64,000 bases of DNA from CAZEAP01 sp964510315 (GTDB lineage: Bacteria; Planctomycetota; Brocadiia; SM23-32): NCBI GenBank assembly GCA_964510315.1, contig CAZEAP010000018.1, positions 12,168 to 76,167 on the forward strand, in the 5' to 3' direction. The notes under the pieces were generated by a model. It searched no databases. It saw only the letters and a list, made by a program, of their open reading frames with translations, and had not been told where the DNA came from. This document shows positions 43,840-52,984 of the stretch, in pieces (positions within the stretch are counted from its first letter, which is position 1; each line of letters begins with the position of its first letter). Both the position numbers and the translations under genes were made by a program.

Positions 43840-46081
43840 ACGGCAGCCGGCGACGGCTGAGCTGAAAGGAGACTCCTGGCTCCTGCTGCTCAGTACGTAC
43901 GCGCTTATCACGTCGGCCGCGCTGCTGCTGTCGGTCACGGAGACGGTTTTCGGTTATGCCTTCGCCGCCGCGGCTTTGTGCGCGGGCCACGCCCTTATCT
44001 GCGGTCCCGGCGGACGCCCTCTCCTCTCGTCTCGAGGCATCCAGATAGCGGGCGTAGTAGCCCTTGTGGCCAGCGTGGCGCACGCCCAGTGGACCAGCAT
44101 TCACATCAGCTACGCCTCGGGCCACTTCCTGATTATGGTGCAGTTGATCATGCTCTACGGCGAGCGCCGGCTGCGCCGCATGCGCGTCATCGAGGCGACG
44201 GCCATCCTGCAATTCCTCATAGCCGGCATCTGGGCGCTGGAGTTGCTCTACATGCCTTTCTTTCTCCTGGCGGCACTGTGCCTGCTGGCGAACATGGCGA
44301 CAGTGGAGATGCACCGGGCCACGGATGCAGAGACCGCGCCGGCGACGGCCGGCCCGGCAGACCTCCTCGCCGCTCTGTGGCTGCCCTTGATGGGAGTGCT
44401 GTTGTGCACGGGGGTCGGTTTCGTCCTGCTGCCCCGTGCCAGTTGGGCCGGTCGCCCGCATCGCCCCCTCGGCCGGCTGATGACCGGTTTCTCCGAAAAC
44501 GTATCGCTCAGAGAAATCGGAGCGTTGCGTAAGAGCGAGCGGCTGGCCTTCGAAGTTAAGTTCCTGAAGCCGGAAGAGCAACGGATCAAAGGGGAAGACG
44601 AAGGCACGCACGTGCCTCCGCGCCTGCTGATGCGAGGTACGGCGCTGCCCGGCTACGGAAACGGCGAATGGTACGGCTACGGAGTCGCGATCCAGCGCAT
44701 ACTCCGCCGGGGCCCGAAGGAACGGAGCGGCCCCCGGCAGCTCTTCTCCTCGCGGGACATCTACGAACTGAAGGAGCTCGAGACCTCCTACGAGCGGGTC
44801 ATTCAAAAGGTCCGCCTGGCCCGACATCCGGACGAGGTCCTCTTCTCGCTCTACAGGGCGGTAAGGATAGCGGGTGCGCCGCCCTATTCGCTGACCGTGC
44901 ACCCGTTCTCCCATCAGGTGGACGTGACAACCCGGGCCAAGCATCAGAGGCGCTACGAAATCGTCTCCAAGGTGCCGCAGCTAACGCCCGAACAGCTCCG
45001 GGAAGCCGGCACGCCGTCGCCGATTGCGCCCTGGCACGTCCTGTGGGAGACGCCCGACCACCTCCGCCTGGTCCTTCAGCGGGTTGCCGAGCGCATAGAA
45101 GAGCTTTACCAGCCGACTAACGACTACGACCGCCTGATGGCGGCCGAGCGCTACCTCTCCGACGAACAACTGTTCGCCTACTCCCTTGAGCTTCCCGATT
45201 ACGGCACGCGGGACCCGGTGGCCGCTTTCCTGACGGACACCCGCAGGGGAAGCTGCGAACACTTTGCCAGCGCCCTTGCGCTCATCGGGCGGGTATGGGA
45301 CATCCCGACGCGCCTGGCGATCGGTTACAAGGAAGGAGAACTCAACCCCAACACCCAGACCTACCAGTTCCGCGACTCCGACGCGCACGCCTGGGTGGAA
45401 GCGTACTTCAACGACGTCGGATGGGTGCAGTTCGATCCGACTCCCTGGGTGAGCGGCTCCGGGAAAAAAGTCACCTCCTGGGGGATCGTCGACACCGTCT
45501 CGGCGGAAGTGGATTCCTGGGTGAGGGTGGCGGGCTCCTGGCTCAGCGAAACCTGGGAATCCGACATTATCGGATACAACAGGGCTCAACAGAAGGAGTT
45601 GCTCGACGGGCTGATCGCCGGGGCCAAAAGCCTGGCCAACGACCTGTCCCGCGCCTTCGGCGTGGTGGCGCCGCTGCTGCCGGACGCCGCCTGGCTCCAG
45701 TTGCTCCTCGCAGTGGTCGCCCTGACCGGTCTCGTCATGCTGCTGCACGTCGGGGCAAGCTGGCTGCAGGCGCACCTGCCCGGCCGGCGGGGGCGCCGGC
45801 AGAAGACACTTCGCTTCTACGAAGACCTGCTGAGGATACTTCGCAAGAAGGGGATAGACCGTGCTCCCTCGGCAACCCCCCGGGAACTGGCCCGGGTCGC
45901 TTCGCGCAAGCTGGGCCGTGCCAACGGCGACGCCCCCGCGGTGCGGTCCGCGATCCAGCTCGTCACGGACATCTACTGCCGCACGCGGTTCGGCCGCCAG
46001 GACCTCGATGAGGAACAGCAGGAGGCGATACGGGCAGCCCTGCGTGAGCTGAAGGGGGCGAAACCCCTCGGGCCGGCCTGA
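43814..46081 (+). CDS. TgpA-like membrane transglutaminase (DUF3488/DUF4129 type)
   Basis: 755 residues. Several membrane helices occupy the first ~210 residues, followed by a periplasmic region. The transglutaminase core has the triad Cys481 (GSCEHFA), His525 (DAHAWVE) and Asp541 (FDPTPW). A further membrane helix near residues 620-645 is followed by a cytoplasmic DUF4129-like tail. This is the TgpA layout, an essential envelope protein in Pseudomonas, and the gene order moxR-DUF58-tgpA is the conserved one. The start overlaps the DUF58 gene by 26 bp. It ends 12 bp from the convergent nnrD. Confidence 0.92.
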   Translation: MRSSAPAFERQPATAELKGDSWLLLLSTYALITSAALLLSVTETVFGYAFAAAALCAGHALICGPGGRPLLSSRGIQIAGVVALVASVAHAQWTSIHISYASGHFLIMVQLIMLYGERRLRRMRVIEATAILQFLIAGIWALELLYMPFFLLAALCLLANMATVEMHRATDAETAPATAGPADLLAALWLPLMGVLLCTGVGFVLLPRASWAGRPHRPLGRLMTGFSENVSLREIGALRKSERLAFEVKFLKPEEQRIKGEDEGTHVPPRLLMRGTALPGYGNGEWYGYGVAIQRILRRGPKERSGPRQLFSSRDIYELKELETSYERVIQKVRLARHPDEVLFSLYRAVRIAGAPPYSLTVHPFSHQVDVTTRAKHQRRYEIVSKVPQLTPEQLREAGTPSPIAPWHVLWETPDHLRLVLQRVAERIEELYQPTNDYDRLMAAERYLSDEQLFAYSLELPDYGTRDPVAAFLTDTRRGSCEHFASALALIGRVWDIPTRLAIGYKEGELNPNTQTYQFRDSDAHAWVEAYFNDVGWVQFDPTPWVSGSGKKVTSWGIVDTVSAEVDSWVRVAGSWLSETWESDIIGYNRAQQKELLDGLIAGAKSLANDLSRAFGVVAPLLPDAAWLQLLLAVVALTGLVMLLHVGASWLQAHLPGRRGRRQKTLRFYEDLLRILRKKGIDRAPSATPRELARVASRKLGRANGDAPAVRSAIQLVTDIYCRTRFGRQDLDEEQQEAIRAALRELKGAKPLGPA

Positions 46082-46093
46082 GGCAGCCCCGTC

Positions 46094-47029
46094 TCAGCGG
46101 TCCTGTTCCTCCAGCAGCGCCGAGACTTCTTCGGGGGCGGCCCCCGCTCCGGCGTCCCGCACGAGGCCGAAGGCCGCCGGCACATCTTCGAGGACGTCTT
46201 CGGCGGTCATAGAGAGTTCCCCCTTCCGGCGTGCGGCCAGATCGCCCGCCAGCCCGTGGACGAACACCGCCAACTGCAGCGCCTCGAAGCGGCCCAGCCC
46301 CTGGCACATCAGTCCGGCCGCCATCCCCGTCAGCACATCCCCGGTTCCGCCGGTAGCCATCCCCGGATTGCCGCTGGAGTTCACGTAGACGCGCTCGCCG
46401 TCGGTCACCACGGTGCCGGCGCCTTTCAGGGCCAACAGCACGCCATACTCGGCGGCAAATCGGGCCGCCACACCCCTACGGTCGTCCTGCACCTCCGAGG
46501 GTCGGCCGCCGATTATCCTCGCCATCTCCCCCGGATGGGGGGTCAGCAGCCGCGGCGCTTCGGCCTCTCGGAGCGCCTCCCTGGCTCCAACCAGCGCATT
46601 GAGGCCGTCGGCGTCGACCACCGCCGGCAGGGGCAGTTCGCGCACCAGCCTGCGCACGGCGTCCGTCGTCGGCGAATCGCGCCCCACCCCGGGTCCGAGG
46701 GCCACCACGTCGAACTCCCCGGTCATCTTCAGGACGGCCTCCGCGGCGCGCTCCCCGAGGATGGGGGCGCCGGTTTCAGGCAGCGGGCGCGACATGGCAC
46801 TGGTCAGCTTGATCTCCGCCACGGGGTTCAGGCTGGCCGGCAGCCCGAGGGTCACCAGGCCGGCGCCGGCCTTCTGAGCGGCGACCGCCGCCATGCATCC
46901 CGCCCCGGTCATCCCGGGAGAGCCGGCCACCACCAGCACCCGCCCGAAGTCCCCCTTGTGTGCGTCCCGCGCGCGTTCCGGCAGGGCCGGCAGGTCCCGA
47001 ACGGTGATAAGTCCCTTGGGCGCGCTCAC
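46094..47029 (-). CDS. nnrD: ADP-dependent NAD(P)H-hydrate dehydratase
   Basis: 311 residues. A carbohydrate-kinase-like (ribokinase) fold of the CARKD family; it repairs damaged NAD(P)H hydrates using ADP. Visible motifs are VVAGSPGMTGAGCMAA, LTPHPGEMARI and ATGGTGDVLTG with the catalytic Asp. The NnrE epimerase domain often fused at the N-terminus is absent, so the epimerase must be elsewhere. The GTG start overlaps the larB stop codon (GTGA), which suggests coupling. A ~20-residue acidic tail is present. Confidence 0.93.
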   Translation of the reverse strand: MSAPKGLITVRDLPALPERARDAHKGDFGRVLVVAGSPGMTGAGCMAAVAAQKAGAGLVTLGLPASLNPVAEIKLTSAMSRPLPETGAPILGERAAEAVLKMTGEFDVVALGPGVGRDSPTTDAVRRLVRELPLPAVVDADGLNALVGAREALREAEAPRLLTPHPGEMARIIGGRPSEVQDDRRGVAARFAAEYGVLLALKGAGTVVTDGERVYVNSSGNPGMATGGTGDVLTGMAAGLMCQGLGRFEALQLAVFVHGLAGDLAARRKGELSMTAEDVLEDVPAAFGLVRDAGAGAAPEEVSALLEEQDR

Positions 47030-47793
47030 GGCGCTTCCTCCTTCCGGACGGCCATGGCATTGATAAGAGCAGCCATGTAGCCGCCGCCGAAGCCGTTGTC
47101 AATGTTGACCACCGCCACCCCGGCCGCGCAACTGTTCAGCATCGTCAGCAGGGGCGCCAGCCCCCCGAAACTGGCCCCGTATCCCACGCTGGTCGGCACG
47201 GCGATGACCGGTCGGGCCACCAGGCCGCCCACCACGCTGGGCAGCGCGCCCTCCATTCCCGCCACAACCACCAGGACGTTCGCGTTCTGCAGCTCCTCCC
47301 GGTAGGCCAGCAGCCGGTGCAGACCCGCCACGCCGACGTCGCCGACCAGCTCGGCGTCCGCTCCGAGCGTTCGGGCCGTGATGAGCGCCTCCCGTCCGAC
47401 GGGCAAGTCGGCCGTTCCACCGGTGACCACCAGGACCGAACCTCTATGCGGGACCGCTTCACCCCGCAGCGTGATGCAGCGAGCGGTGGAATCATACTCC
47501 GCCCCAGGGGCCACGCCGGCGACCGCCTCGAAGTGGGCGGGATCGGCCCGGGTTGCCAGCAGACTGCTTCCCGCGCCGACGATGTTCTCCGCGATTCGGG
47601 CCACCTGTGCGGGGGTCTTCCCCTCGCAGAAAACGACCTCGGGGACGCCGCAGCGCAGGGCCCTGTGATGGTCTATCTTCGCAAACCCCAGGTCCTCAAA
47701 CGGCATGCCCCGGATGCGTTCGATGGCCTCGTCCGGGGTCAGGTCTCCGGCCGCAAGCCGCTCGAGCATATCTCTCAGCTTATGCTCGTCCAC
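47026..47793 (-). CDS. larB: LarB-type pyridinium-3,5-biscarboxylate mononucleotide synthase
   Basis: 255 residues, AIR-carboxylase-like. The N-terminal helical part precedes a PurE-like core with VVTGGTADLPVGREA, GDVGVAGLHRLL, VVAGMEGALPSVVGGLV and PTSVGYGASFGG, the LarB signatures. LarB carboxylates nicotinate adenine dinucleotide as the first step to the nickel-pincer nucleotide cofactor. larC and larE and the lactate racemase are not in the window. The start is a GTG at 47793 behind GGGGGAG. It is the middle gene of tsaD-larB-nnrD; LarB and NnrD both act on NAD-type nucleotides. Confidence 0.92.
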   Translation of the reverse strand: MDEHKLRDMLERLAAGDLTPDEAIERIRGMPFEDLGFAKIDHHRALRCGVPEVVFCEGKTPAQVARIAENIVGAGSSLLATRADPAHFEAVAGVAPGAEYDSTARCITLRGEAVPHRGSVLVVTGGTADLPVGREALITARTLGADAELVGDVGVAGLHRLLAYREELQNANVLVVVAGMEGALPSVVGGLVARPVIAVPTSVGYGASFGGLAPLLTMLNSCAAGVAVVNIDNGFGGGYMAALINAMAVRKEEAP

Positions 47794-47815
47794 CTGGTTC
47801 CACTCCCCCTGAAGG

Positions 47816-48829
47816 CTACGGTCGGGCTTCCACGCCGAGGGGTGCGGTCCGGCCGGCGCTCAGCAGCCGGCATCCCATCCCGGCGGTCATGGCCGCATTA
47901 TCCGTGCAGAACCGCCGGGGCGCAAGATAAAGCGGAACGCCCGTTCGGGCGGCCTCGGCCCGGAGGCGCTCCCGCAGGCGTCCGTTGGCGGCGACCCCGC
48001 CGCCCACCAGTATCGAGCCCGCGCCCCGCCGTTCGGCGGCATCCAAAGTCTTTCCCACCAGCACGTCCACCACGGCTTCCTGGAAGCCGGCCGCCACCTC
48101 CGCCACGAAGCCCGGCTCGTATTGCGCCTCGGCAATGTCCTCCTTCGAGGCGTTCTGTCCGAGACAGTGGTAGAGGACGGCGGTCTTCAGGCCGCTGAAG
48201 CTGAAGTCCGCGCTGTGCGGCTCCAGCCACGCCCTGGGGAAGTTGACCGCCTCGGGATCGCCCTCACGGCCCGCCTTCTCGACGGCGGGGCCCCCGGGGT
48301 AGCCCAGACCCAGGATGTTGGCCACCTTGTCGAATGCCTCCCCCGCCGCGTCGTCCACGGTGCCGCCCAGGAGCTTGTGCCGCAGGGGGCCTTCGGTGAC
48401 AAACAGGCTGGTGTGCCCGCCGCTGACCACCAGGCTGACCGCGGGCAGCTCCGGCTTCGCACCCCCCAGCCACACGCTGTAGATGTGCGCCCGGAGATGG
48501 TCCACCGACAGGAGGGGGAGCTGGAGCGCCCAGCTCAGCGACTTGGCGGCCGTCACGCCCACCAGCAACGCTCCGATCAGCCCGGGCGTCGTTGTCACCG
48601 CGATCCCGTCCAGGCCGCTCAGGTCCGTATCTGCCTCGTCCAGGGCAGTCGCGAGGACCGGCAGGATGTTCTCCACGTGCGCGCGGCTGGCAATCTCCGG
48701 CACGACGCCCCCGAACCGTTCGTGAAGTTCGTGCTGGCTGCTCACCACGCTGGCAAGCACCCGGTCGCCGTCCTCCACCACGGCGGCCGCGGTTTCGTCA
48801 CAGGAACTCTCTATGCCGGCTACTTTCAC
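47816..48829 (-). CDS. tsaD: tRNA N6-threonylcarbamoyladenosine synthase component TsaD
   Basis: 337 residues, the normal size. It transfers threonylcarbamoyl to A37 of ANN-decoding tRNAs, with TsaB and TsaE. The ASKHA fold is shown by GIESSCDETAAAVV, the metal-binding histidines in VDHLRAHIYS, SLVVSGGHTSL and GGGVAANGRLRE. The frame stays open further upstream, but the family start MKVAGIES corresponds to the GTG at 48829, and a promoter candidate lies inside the longer version. GGAGGAG is 12 bases before, a somewhat wide spacing. Confidence 0.95.
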   Translation of the reverse strand: MKVAGIESSCDETAAAVVEDGDRVLASVVSSQHELHERFGGVVPEIASRAHVENILPVLATALDEADTDLSGLDGIAVTTTPGLIGALLVGVTAAKSLSWALQLPLLSVDHLRAHIYSVWLGGAKPELPAVSLVVSGGHTSLFVTEGPLRHKLLGGTVDDAAGEAFDKVANILGLGYPGGPAVEKAGREGDPEAVNFPRAWLEPHSADFSFSGLKTAVLYHCLGQNASKEDIAEAQYEPGFVAEVAAGFQEAVVDVLVGKTLDAAERRGAGSILVGGGVAANGRLRERLRAEAARTGVPLYLAPRRFCTDNAAMTAGMGCRLLSAGRTAPLGVEARP

Positions 48830-48893
48830 GTTGCTCGGCTGCTCCTCAACAGGGGCGGGAAGCGTGGGGCTGCGCCTGCGATGATTCCCGTCC

Positions 48894-48922
48894 ATCCTAT
48901 TGCCACCGACGATGCAGCGCAA
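48894..48922 (-). promoter_or_regulatory. Candidate promoter for tsaD-larB-nnrD
   Basis: Minus strand TTGCGC (48922-48917), a 17-bp spacer and TAGGAT (48899-48894), about 65 bases before the tsaD GTG. Confidence 0.45.
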
Positions 48923-48987
48923 AGGGAGCCGGCCCGCGTCGACGTCTTCCTCTCCGAAGAATTCACCGCGGCGCGGCAGATTCAGTG

Positions 48988-49016
48988 TTGACAAAGGCCC
49001 AAAGTCGCGTTATAGT
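48988..49016 (+). promoter_or_regulatory. Strong sigma-70 promoter for the secreted 959-residue protein
   Basis: TTGACA at 48988-48993, exactly 17 bp, then TATAGT at 49011-49016. It is the best promoter in the window and implies a leader of about 350 bases. Confidence 0.8.
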
Positions 49017-49023
49017 GCCGAGC

Positions 49024-49122
49024 GGAGGGTGAGCCGTAAGCACGAAAAGGGGTTGCTCCCGGCCGAAGCACTAAAGCTTTGTACTGAGCTTTGAGCGTAA
49101 GGGGGGGGTTGCTCACGGCCAA
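49024..49122 (+). promoter_or_regulatory. Leader with two imperfect copies of a structured motif
   Basis: Copy one reads TGAGCCGTAAG, then GGGGTTGCTCCCGGCC. Copy two, about 55 bases on, reads TGAGCGTAAG, then GGGGTTGCTCACGGCC. In both, GAGC can pair with GCTC around a G-rich loop. The pair sits at the 5' end of a ~350-base untranslated leader. A tandem RNA regulator or two protein-binding sites are possible; no known riboswitch class was matched. I see nothing else convincing in 49123-49372 apart from AGGAGATCACCAAG, the ribosome site. Confidence 0.4.
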
Positions 49123-49372
49123 CTCCGCCTGCGCACGTGAGCGACGCCCGGTGATCGAGCGGCCCCCGGCCGGGGCCGGGACCTCAGTGGTGGCTTATTG
49201 GATTCCTTTGGCGATCTGAGCAAGTGAGGGGGGGACGGTCCGGCGCCGTGGGGGGCGCGCCCACGAGCACGTCACAGGCGGGTGCAGAAAGGGGGTGAGA
49301 AGCGGCCGCAGCACCGACGGCAGCGATGTTTTCGGACCGTAAGGTAGACCTTCCTATCAGGAGATCACCAAG

Positions 49373-52252
49373 ATGTGTAAGAGACTGACGTTTTTGCTTT
49401 TCGTAGCCATGGTGTTGGGCCTCGCGGTGCCTGCCCTGGCGGCAACGCATCCGGGGCAGATGGGCGTGAACATCGGCCACTACACCGAGTCGGCGCCCCT
49501 GTTCGTCGACTGGCACAAGCAGGCGTACCGATGGCTGCGCCTCTCCGACGGCGAATCACTCACCTCGGACGACGTGGACTCCGAAGGCTGGCCCGCCTGC
49601 GATGTGACCTACATCCAGGACAGCCGGCCGGTGGCCGAGTGGGCCGGCGAGATCGACGACCCTGTCCCCCACCGTTGGGACATCGGCGGAACCTACAAAT
49701 GTTCCTTCCAGGGGAAGGCGGACGTGAGCGCGTGGGCCAAGTGGCAGGAGGGAGACGCCGCGGTGCAGAATCTCTCCTACGACTCCACCACCAACACCAC
49801 CACGTTCGACCTGTGGATCGATCATCCCGCCTCGGATCAGGAGGCCCACTACGGGTTCTACGGGATAGACTTCGCCAACACGCAGCGCACCTCCACCAGC
49901 GATACCAACACCGGGTTCACCGACCTGGAGATTCTGGCTCCCGGGTACACGCGTGACACAACTCAGACGTTCACGACGGAGTTTCTCAACTGCCTCAACA
50001 GCGCTTCGTGGGCTGCGGTGCGGTATCACTTCACCGCCCCCAACAACGAGCACGTCACCTACCCGGACCAGACGACGTGGGACGAGCGCAAGCTCACCAC
50101 TCACGCCAGCCAGGACAACCTGGACTCGGTCCTGCCGAACATCTGGCAGGCCGGTGCCTGGGAATACGTGATCGAGATCGCCAACGCCACGGACAAGGAC
50201 CCGTGGATCAACCTGCCGGTCTCGGCCACCACGACTTACGTAACCAACGTGGCTACCATGCTGAAGAACGACCTCGAGACGGGGCTCAACATCTATGTTG
50301 AGAACTCGAACGAGGTCTGGAACAGCGGGTTCCCACAGCAGCAGTGGAACGCCGATCAGGCGGCGGCTCTCGGGATCACCGAGCATGAGAACTACGCCCG
50401 AAGGACCGTCGAGCTGTCCCAGATCTTCGCAGACGTCTTCGGTTCGGCGGCCATCAACGATCGCGTCCGTGTGATGCTGTGCACGCACTCACCCCAGATC
50501 GACTGGTGGGTCCCCGAGATGATGGCCTACATCAACAACAACTACGGCCCTCCCAGCAACTACATCTACGGGATGGCCAGCCAGGGCTACTTCGGGGATG
50601 ACACGGCCTCCACCGGGGAGACCGTCCAGGAGATTCTGGCCGCATCCGAACAGAGCGTCACCGACCAGATGGACAAGCGCAAAGCGTGGCTCGCCACAGC
50701 CGCCAACTGGAACCTGCCCGGCGGGTACTGCTTCTACGAGGCCGGGCCCGGCTCGATGGGCGGCATCGGCAACACCACCAACATTGCCAACCGAATCCTG
50801 GCCCACCGGGATTTCGGCATGCAGGAAGTGATGGAATACAACTACGATGAGGCTTTCGCGGGCCTGGGCGGAAACCTCGGTATGCACTTTGCCCTCTGGG
50901 ACGAGGACGACCGCTACGGCTCGTGGAACGTGACCGACGAGATCACGCTGCCCGACCGTTTCTGGAAAACCAAGGCGGTCCGGGACATAATCGGCGAGTC
51001 CACCTACAAGAACGGGGACTGGTCGCCGGTGGCGGTCGATGAGGCTTACACAACCGCACCGAACACCGATCTTTCGGTTTCGGCCCCCGGCGTGCTGGAG
51101 AACGACACAGACGCCGAGGGCGACCCGCTGACAGCCGTCCTGGTCACGGCGCCCGTTAACGGTTCGTTGACCCTCAACAGCGACGGCTCGTTCACCTACT
51201 CCCCCTACGCCGACTTCGTGGGGAAGGATTCCTTCGAGTACGCCGCCGACGACGGCACGCTCCAGAGCTGCGACGGCGTCGTCGAGATAGAGGTCACATC
51301 CGGCTACACGCCGGAAGACTGTCACGTGGCCGACATCGAATACTTCTGGCGGGACAACGGCAGCCTCTACGTCCCGGCGGCCGACGTACTCATCCACGAC
51401 AACGGCAAGATGCCCGTCGAAGACGCGCGGGTGAAGGTCAGCCTCAAGGACGGCTGCACCGTGAAGTGGGGCGTCACCAACAGCGACGGATGGGCTTACG
51501 TGCGGGCGCTGGGCGGCGAATGCCACGTTCGCAGCCCCAGCCAGGGCAGCGGCACACTGGCCTGCGTCCAGGACGTGGTCCACGATGTGCTGCCCTACGA
51601 TTCGTCCGACAACATCGTGACCTGCTGCGATGACGCGGACAACTGCACCGGCCCGGACAACACGGCTCCGGCGGCGCCCACCAATCTGAGCGCCACCGCG
51701 GTGAGCGACAGCCAGATAGACCTCGACTGGGACGACAACACCGAGGACGACCTGGCCTACTACAACGTCTACCGCGACGGCTCGCAGATTGCCACGGACG
51801 TCACCGTCAGCGAGTACTCCGACACCGGACTCGCCGCCTCGACCACTTACTGCTACACGGTCACGGCGGTGGACACCTCCGGTAACGAGTCCTCGCACTC
51901 CAACGAGGCGTGTGCGACCACCGAGGCGGCGTGCGATGAGACCACGATGCACGTGGAGTCCGTCACCGTCACCACGGTGGATGTCGGACAAGGCAACAAG
52001 AAAGGCCGGGCCGAAGTGGTCATCTACGACAACTGCGGCGGGCCGGTCGCCGACGCAACGGTCTACGGCACCTTCTCCGGAGACATCTCCGAGAGCGGTT
52101 CCGGCGTGACCGACAGCACGGGCACGGCGGTCATCGAGACCACCGGCACCGCCCGGGGAGGCGTCAGTATCACGTTCTGCGTGGACGACGTAACCCACGC
52201 GAGCCTGAGCTACGACTCCAACGCCAACGTGGAGACCTGCGACAGCAACTGA
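49373..52252 (+). CDS. Large secreted multidomain protein (hydrolase-like domain, cadherin-like, FN3, conserved C-terminal domain)
   Basis: 959 residues. The signal peptide (1-23) ends PALAA. Residues ~25-550 are a globular domain with IYVENSNEVWN (~308-318), like the Asn-Glu acid/base motif of clan A glycosidases; the substrate is unknown. A bacterial cadherin-like domain follows (~560-645, VLENDTDAEGDPLTAVLV). Then come a divergent copy of the C-terminal domain (~650-755), an FN3 domain (~763-850) and the C-terminal domain (~859-959). That last domain ends YDSNANVETCDSN, also the end of the FN3 protein at 63140. Many Cys suggest disulfides outside the cytoplasm. Strong promoter, intrinsic terminator, so a monocistronic highly expressed gene. 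Confidence 0.85.
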   Translation: MCKRLTFLLFVAMVLGLAVPALAATHPGQMGVNIGHYTESAPLFVDWHKQAYRWLRLSDGESLTSDDVDSEGWPACDVTYIQDSRPVAEWAGEIDDPVPHRWDIGGTYKCSFQGKADVSAWAKWQEGDAAVQNLSYDSTTNTTTFDLWIDHPASDQEAHYGFYGIDFANTQRTSTSDTNTGFTDLEILAPGYTRDTTQTFTTEFLNCLNSASWAAVRYHFTAPNNEHVTYPDQTTWDERKLTTHASQDNLDSVLPNIWQAGAWEYVIEIANATDKDPWINLPVSATTTYVTNVATMLKNDLETGLNIYVENSNEVWNSGFPQQQWNADQAAALGITEHENYARRTVELSQIFADVFGSAAINDRVRVMLCTHSPQIDWWVPEMMAYINNNYGPPSNYIYGMASQGYFGDDTASTGETVQEILAASEQSVTDQMDKRKAWLATAANWNLPGGYCFYEAGPGSMGGIGNTTNIANRILAHRDFGMQEVMEYNYDEAFAGLGGNLGMHFALWDEDDRYGSWNVTDEITLPDRFWKTKAVRDIIGESTYKNGDWSPVAVDEAYTTAPNTDLSVSAPGVLENDTDAEGDPLTAVLVTAPVNGSLTLNSDGSFTYSPYADFVGKDSFEYAADDGTLQSCDGVVEIEVTSGYTPEDCHVADIEYFWRDNGSLYVPAADVLIHDNGKMPVEDARVKVSLKDGCTVKWGVTNSDGWAYVRALGGECHVRSPSQGSGTLACVQDVVHDVLPYDSSDNIVTCCDDADNCTGPDNTAPAAPTNLSATAVSDSQIDLDWDDNTEDDLAYYNVYRDGSQIATDVTVSEYSDTGLAASTTYCYTVTAVDTSGNESSHSNEACATTEAACDETTMHVESVTVTTVDVGQGNKKGRAEVVIYDNCGGPVADATVYGTFSGDISESGSGVTDSTGTAVIETTGTARGGVSITFCVDDVTHASLSYDSNANVETCDSN

Positions 52253-52317
52253 GGCCGTCTGCCCCGCCGGCCGTCGGCCGAGGGGGGACGGACCGAGGTA
52301 GCGAACTCGCAAAACCG

Positions 52318-52351
52318 GGGCCCGCGGGTACCAACCCGCGGGTCCTTTTTT
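52318..52351 (+). terminator. Intrinsic terminator of the secreted-protein gene
   Basis: A 12-bp stem, GGGCCCGCGGGT (52318-52329) with ACCCGCGGGTCC (52334-52345), one G-U pair, a 4-base loop and six T at 52346-52351. A textbook rho-independent terminator 65 bp after the stop codon. Confidence 0.9.
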
Positions 52352-52387
52352 CATGCGGGCACTATAGAACCGCTTGTGGCGGCGAGG

Positions 52388-52502
52388 TGCGGCGTGGCAA
52401 AACGGCGAGATGCATTCGGCGCCTGAAGACAGGGCGCCTCAGCATGACGGCGGGAAGGTCACGGGCTCAGCCAGGCGCGAACGGATGCTTTCTACAGAGC
52501 AA
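52388..52502 (+). repeat. Dispersed ~115-bp repeat, copy A
   Basis: Starts TGCGGCGTGGCAAAACGGCG and ends near TCTACAGAGCA. It matches 62770-62885 along its whole length with scattered differences and one indel. Its centre, GGCGCCTGAAGACAGGGCGCC read as arms GGCGCC...GGCGCC, can form a hairpin. Confidence 0.8.
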
Positions 52503-52565
52503 TATGAAAGCTGAAGTTTACCCGCCTGAGGCCCAAAGGGCTTCCTGCTGCCCGTTTTTCCTGGT

Positions 52566-52984
52566 GTGCTTTGTCTTTCCTCCGCGTCCTCCCCCCTTTT
52601 CTTCTCCCCTACGCCCCTCCTTGCCTCTGCCCTGCTCCGTGCCCTTCGTGTCCTTCGTGGTTCCCCTTGTGCCTTGTCTTTACTCTGCGTTCCTCCGCGT
52701 CCTCTGCGGTTCCCCTCGCCGTGTGCCTCCTTGCGTTCTCCTTGCTCCGTGCACTTCGTGCCCTTCGTGGTTCCCCTTGTGCTTTGTCTTTCCTCTGCGT
52801 TCCTCCGCGTCCTCTGCGGTTCCCCTCGCCGTGTGCCTCCTTACGTTCTCCTTGCTCCGTGCCCTTCGTGTCCTTCGTGGTTCCCCTTGTCCTTTGCCTT
52901 TCCTCTGCGGTTCTCTTCTATTCCGTTCGCCCTCTCCGTGTCTCCGTGGTTCCTTCCGCGTCCCCTGCCTCGCGTGCCCTTGGT
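52566..52984 (+). repeat. Pyrimidine-rich modular tandem array with a 110-bp unit
   Basis: Two consecutive 110-bp copies (52691-52800 and 52801-52910) agree at almost every base. A partial copy precedes them (52631-52690) and degenerate modules flank both. Each unit is built of about eleven ~10-bp words such as TCCTCCGCGT, CCTCTGCGGT and CCCTTCGTGG. The strand is nearly free of A, and all three plus-strand frames are open, but there is no protein character. It lies between two genes facing each other. Confidence 0.85.

Noticed and set aside
49017..49372. A known c-di-GMP (GEMM) riboswitch in the leader of the secreted protein.
   Set aside because: The GGGCAAACC, GNRA loop and CGCAAAGCC landmarks are missing; the duplicated motif does not fit that class.
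52631..52910. The tandem array as a CRISPR.
   Set aside because: The units are contiguous 110-bp copies with no unique spacers and no cas genes nearby.
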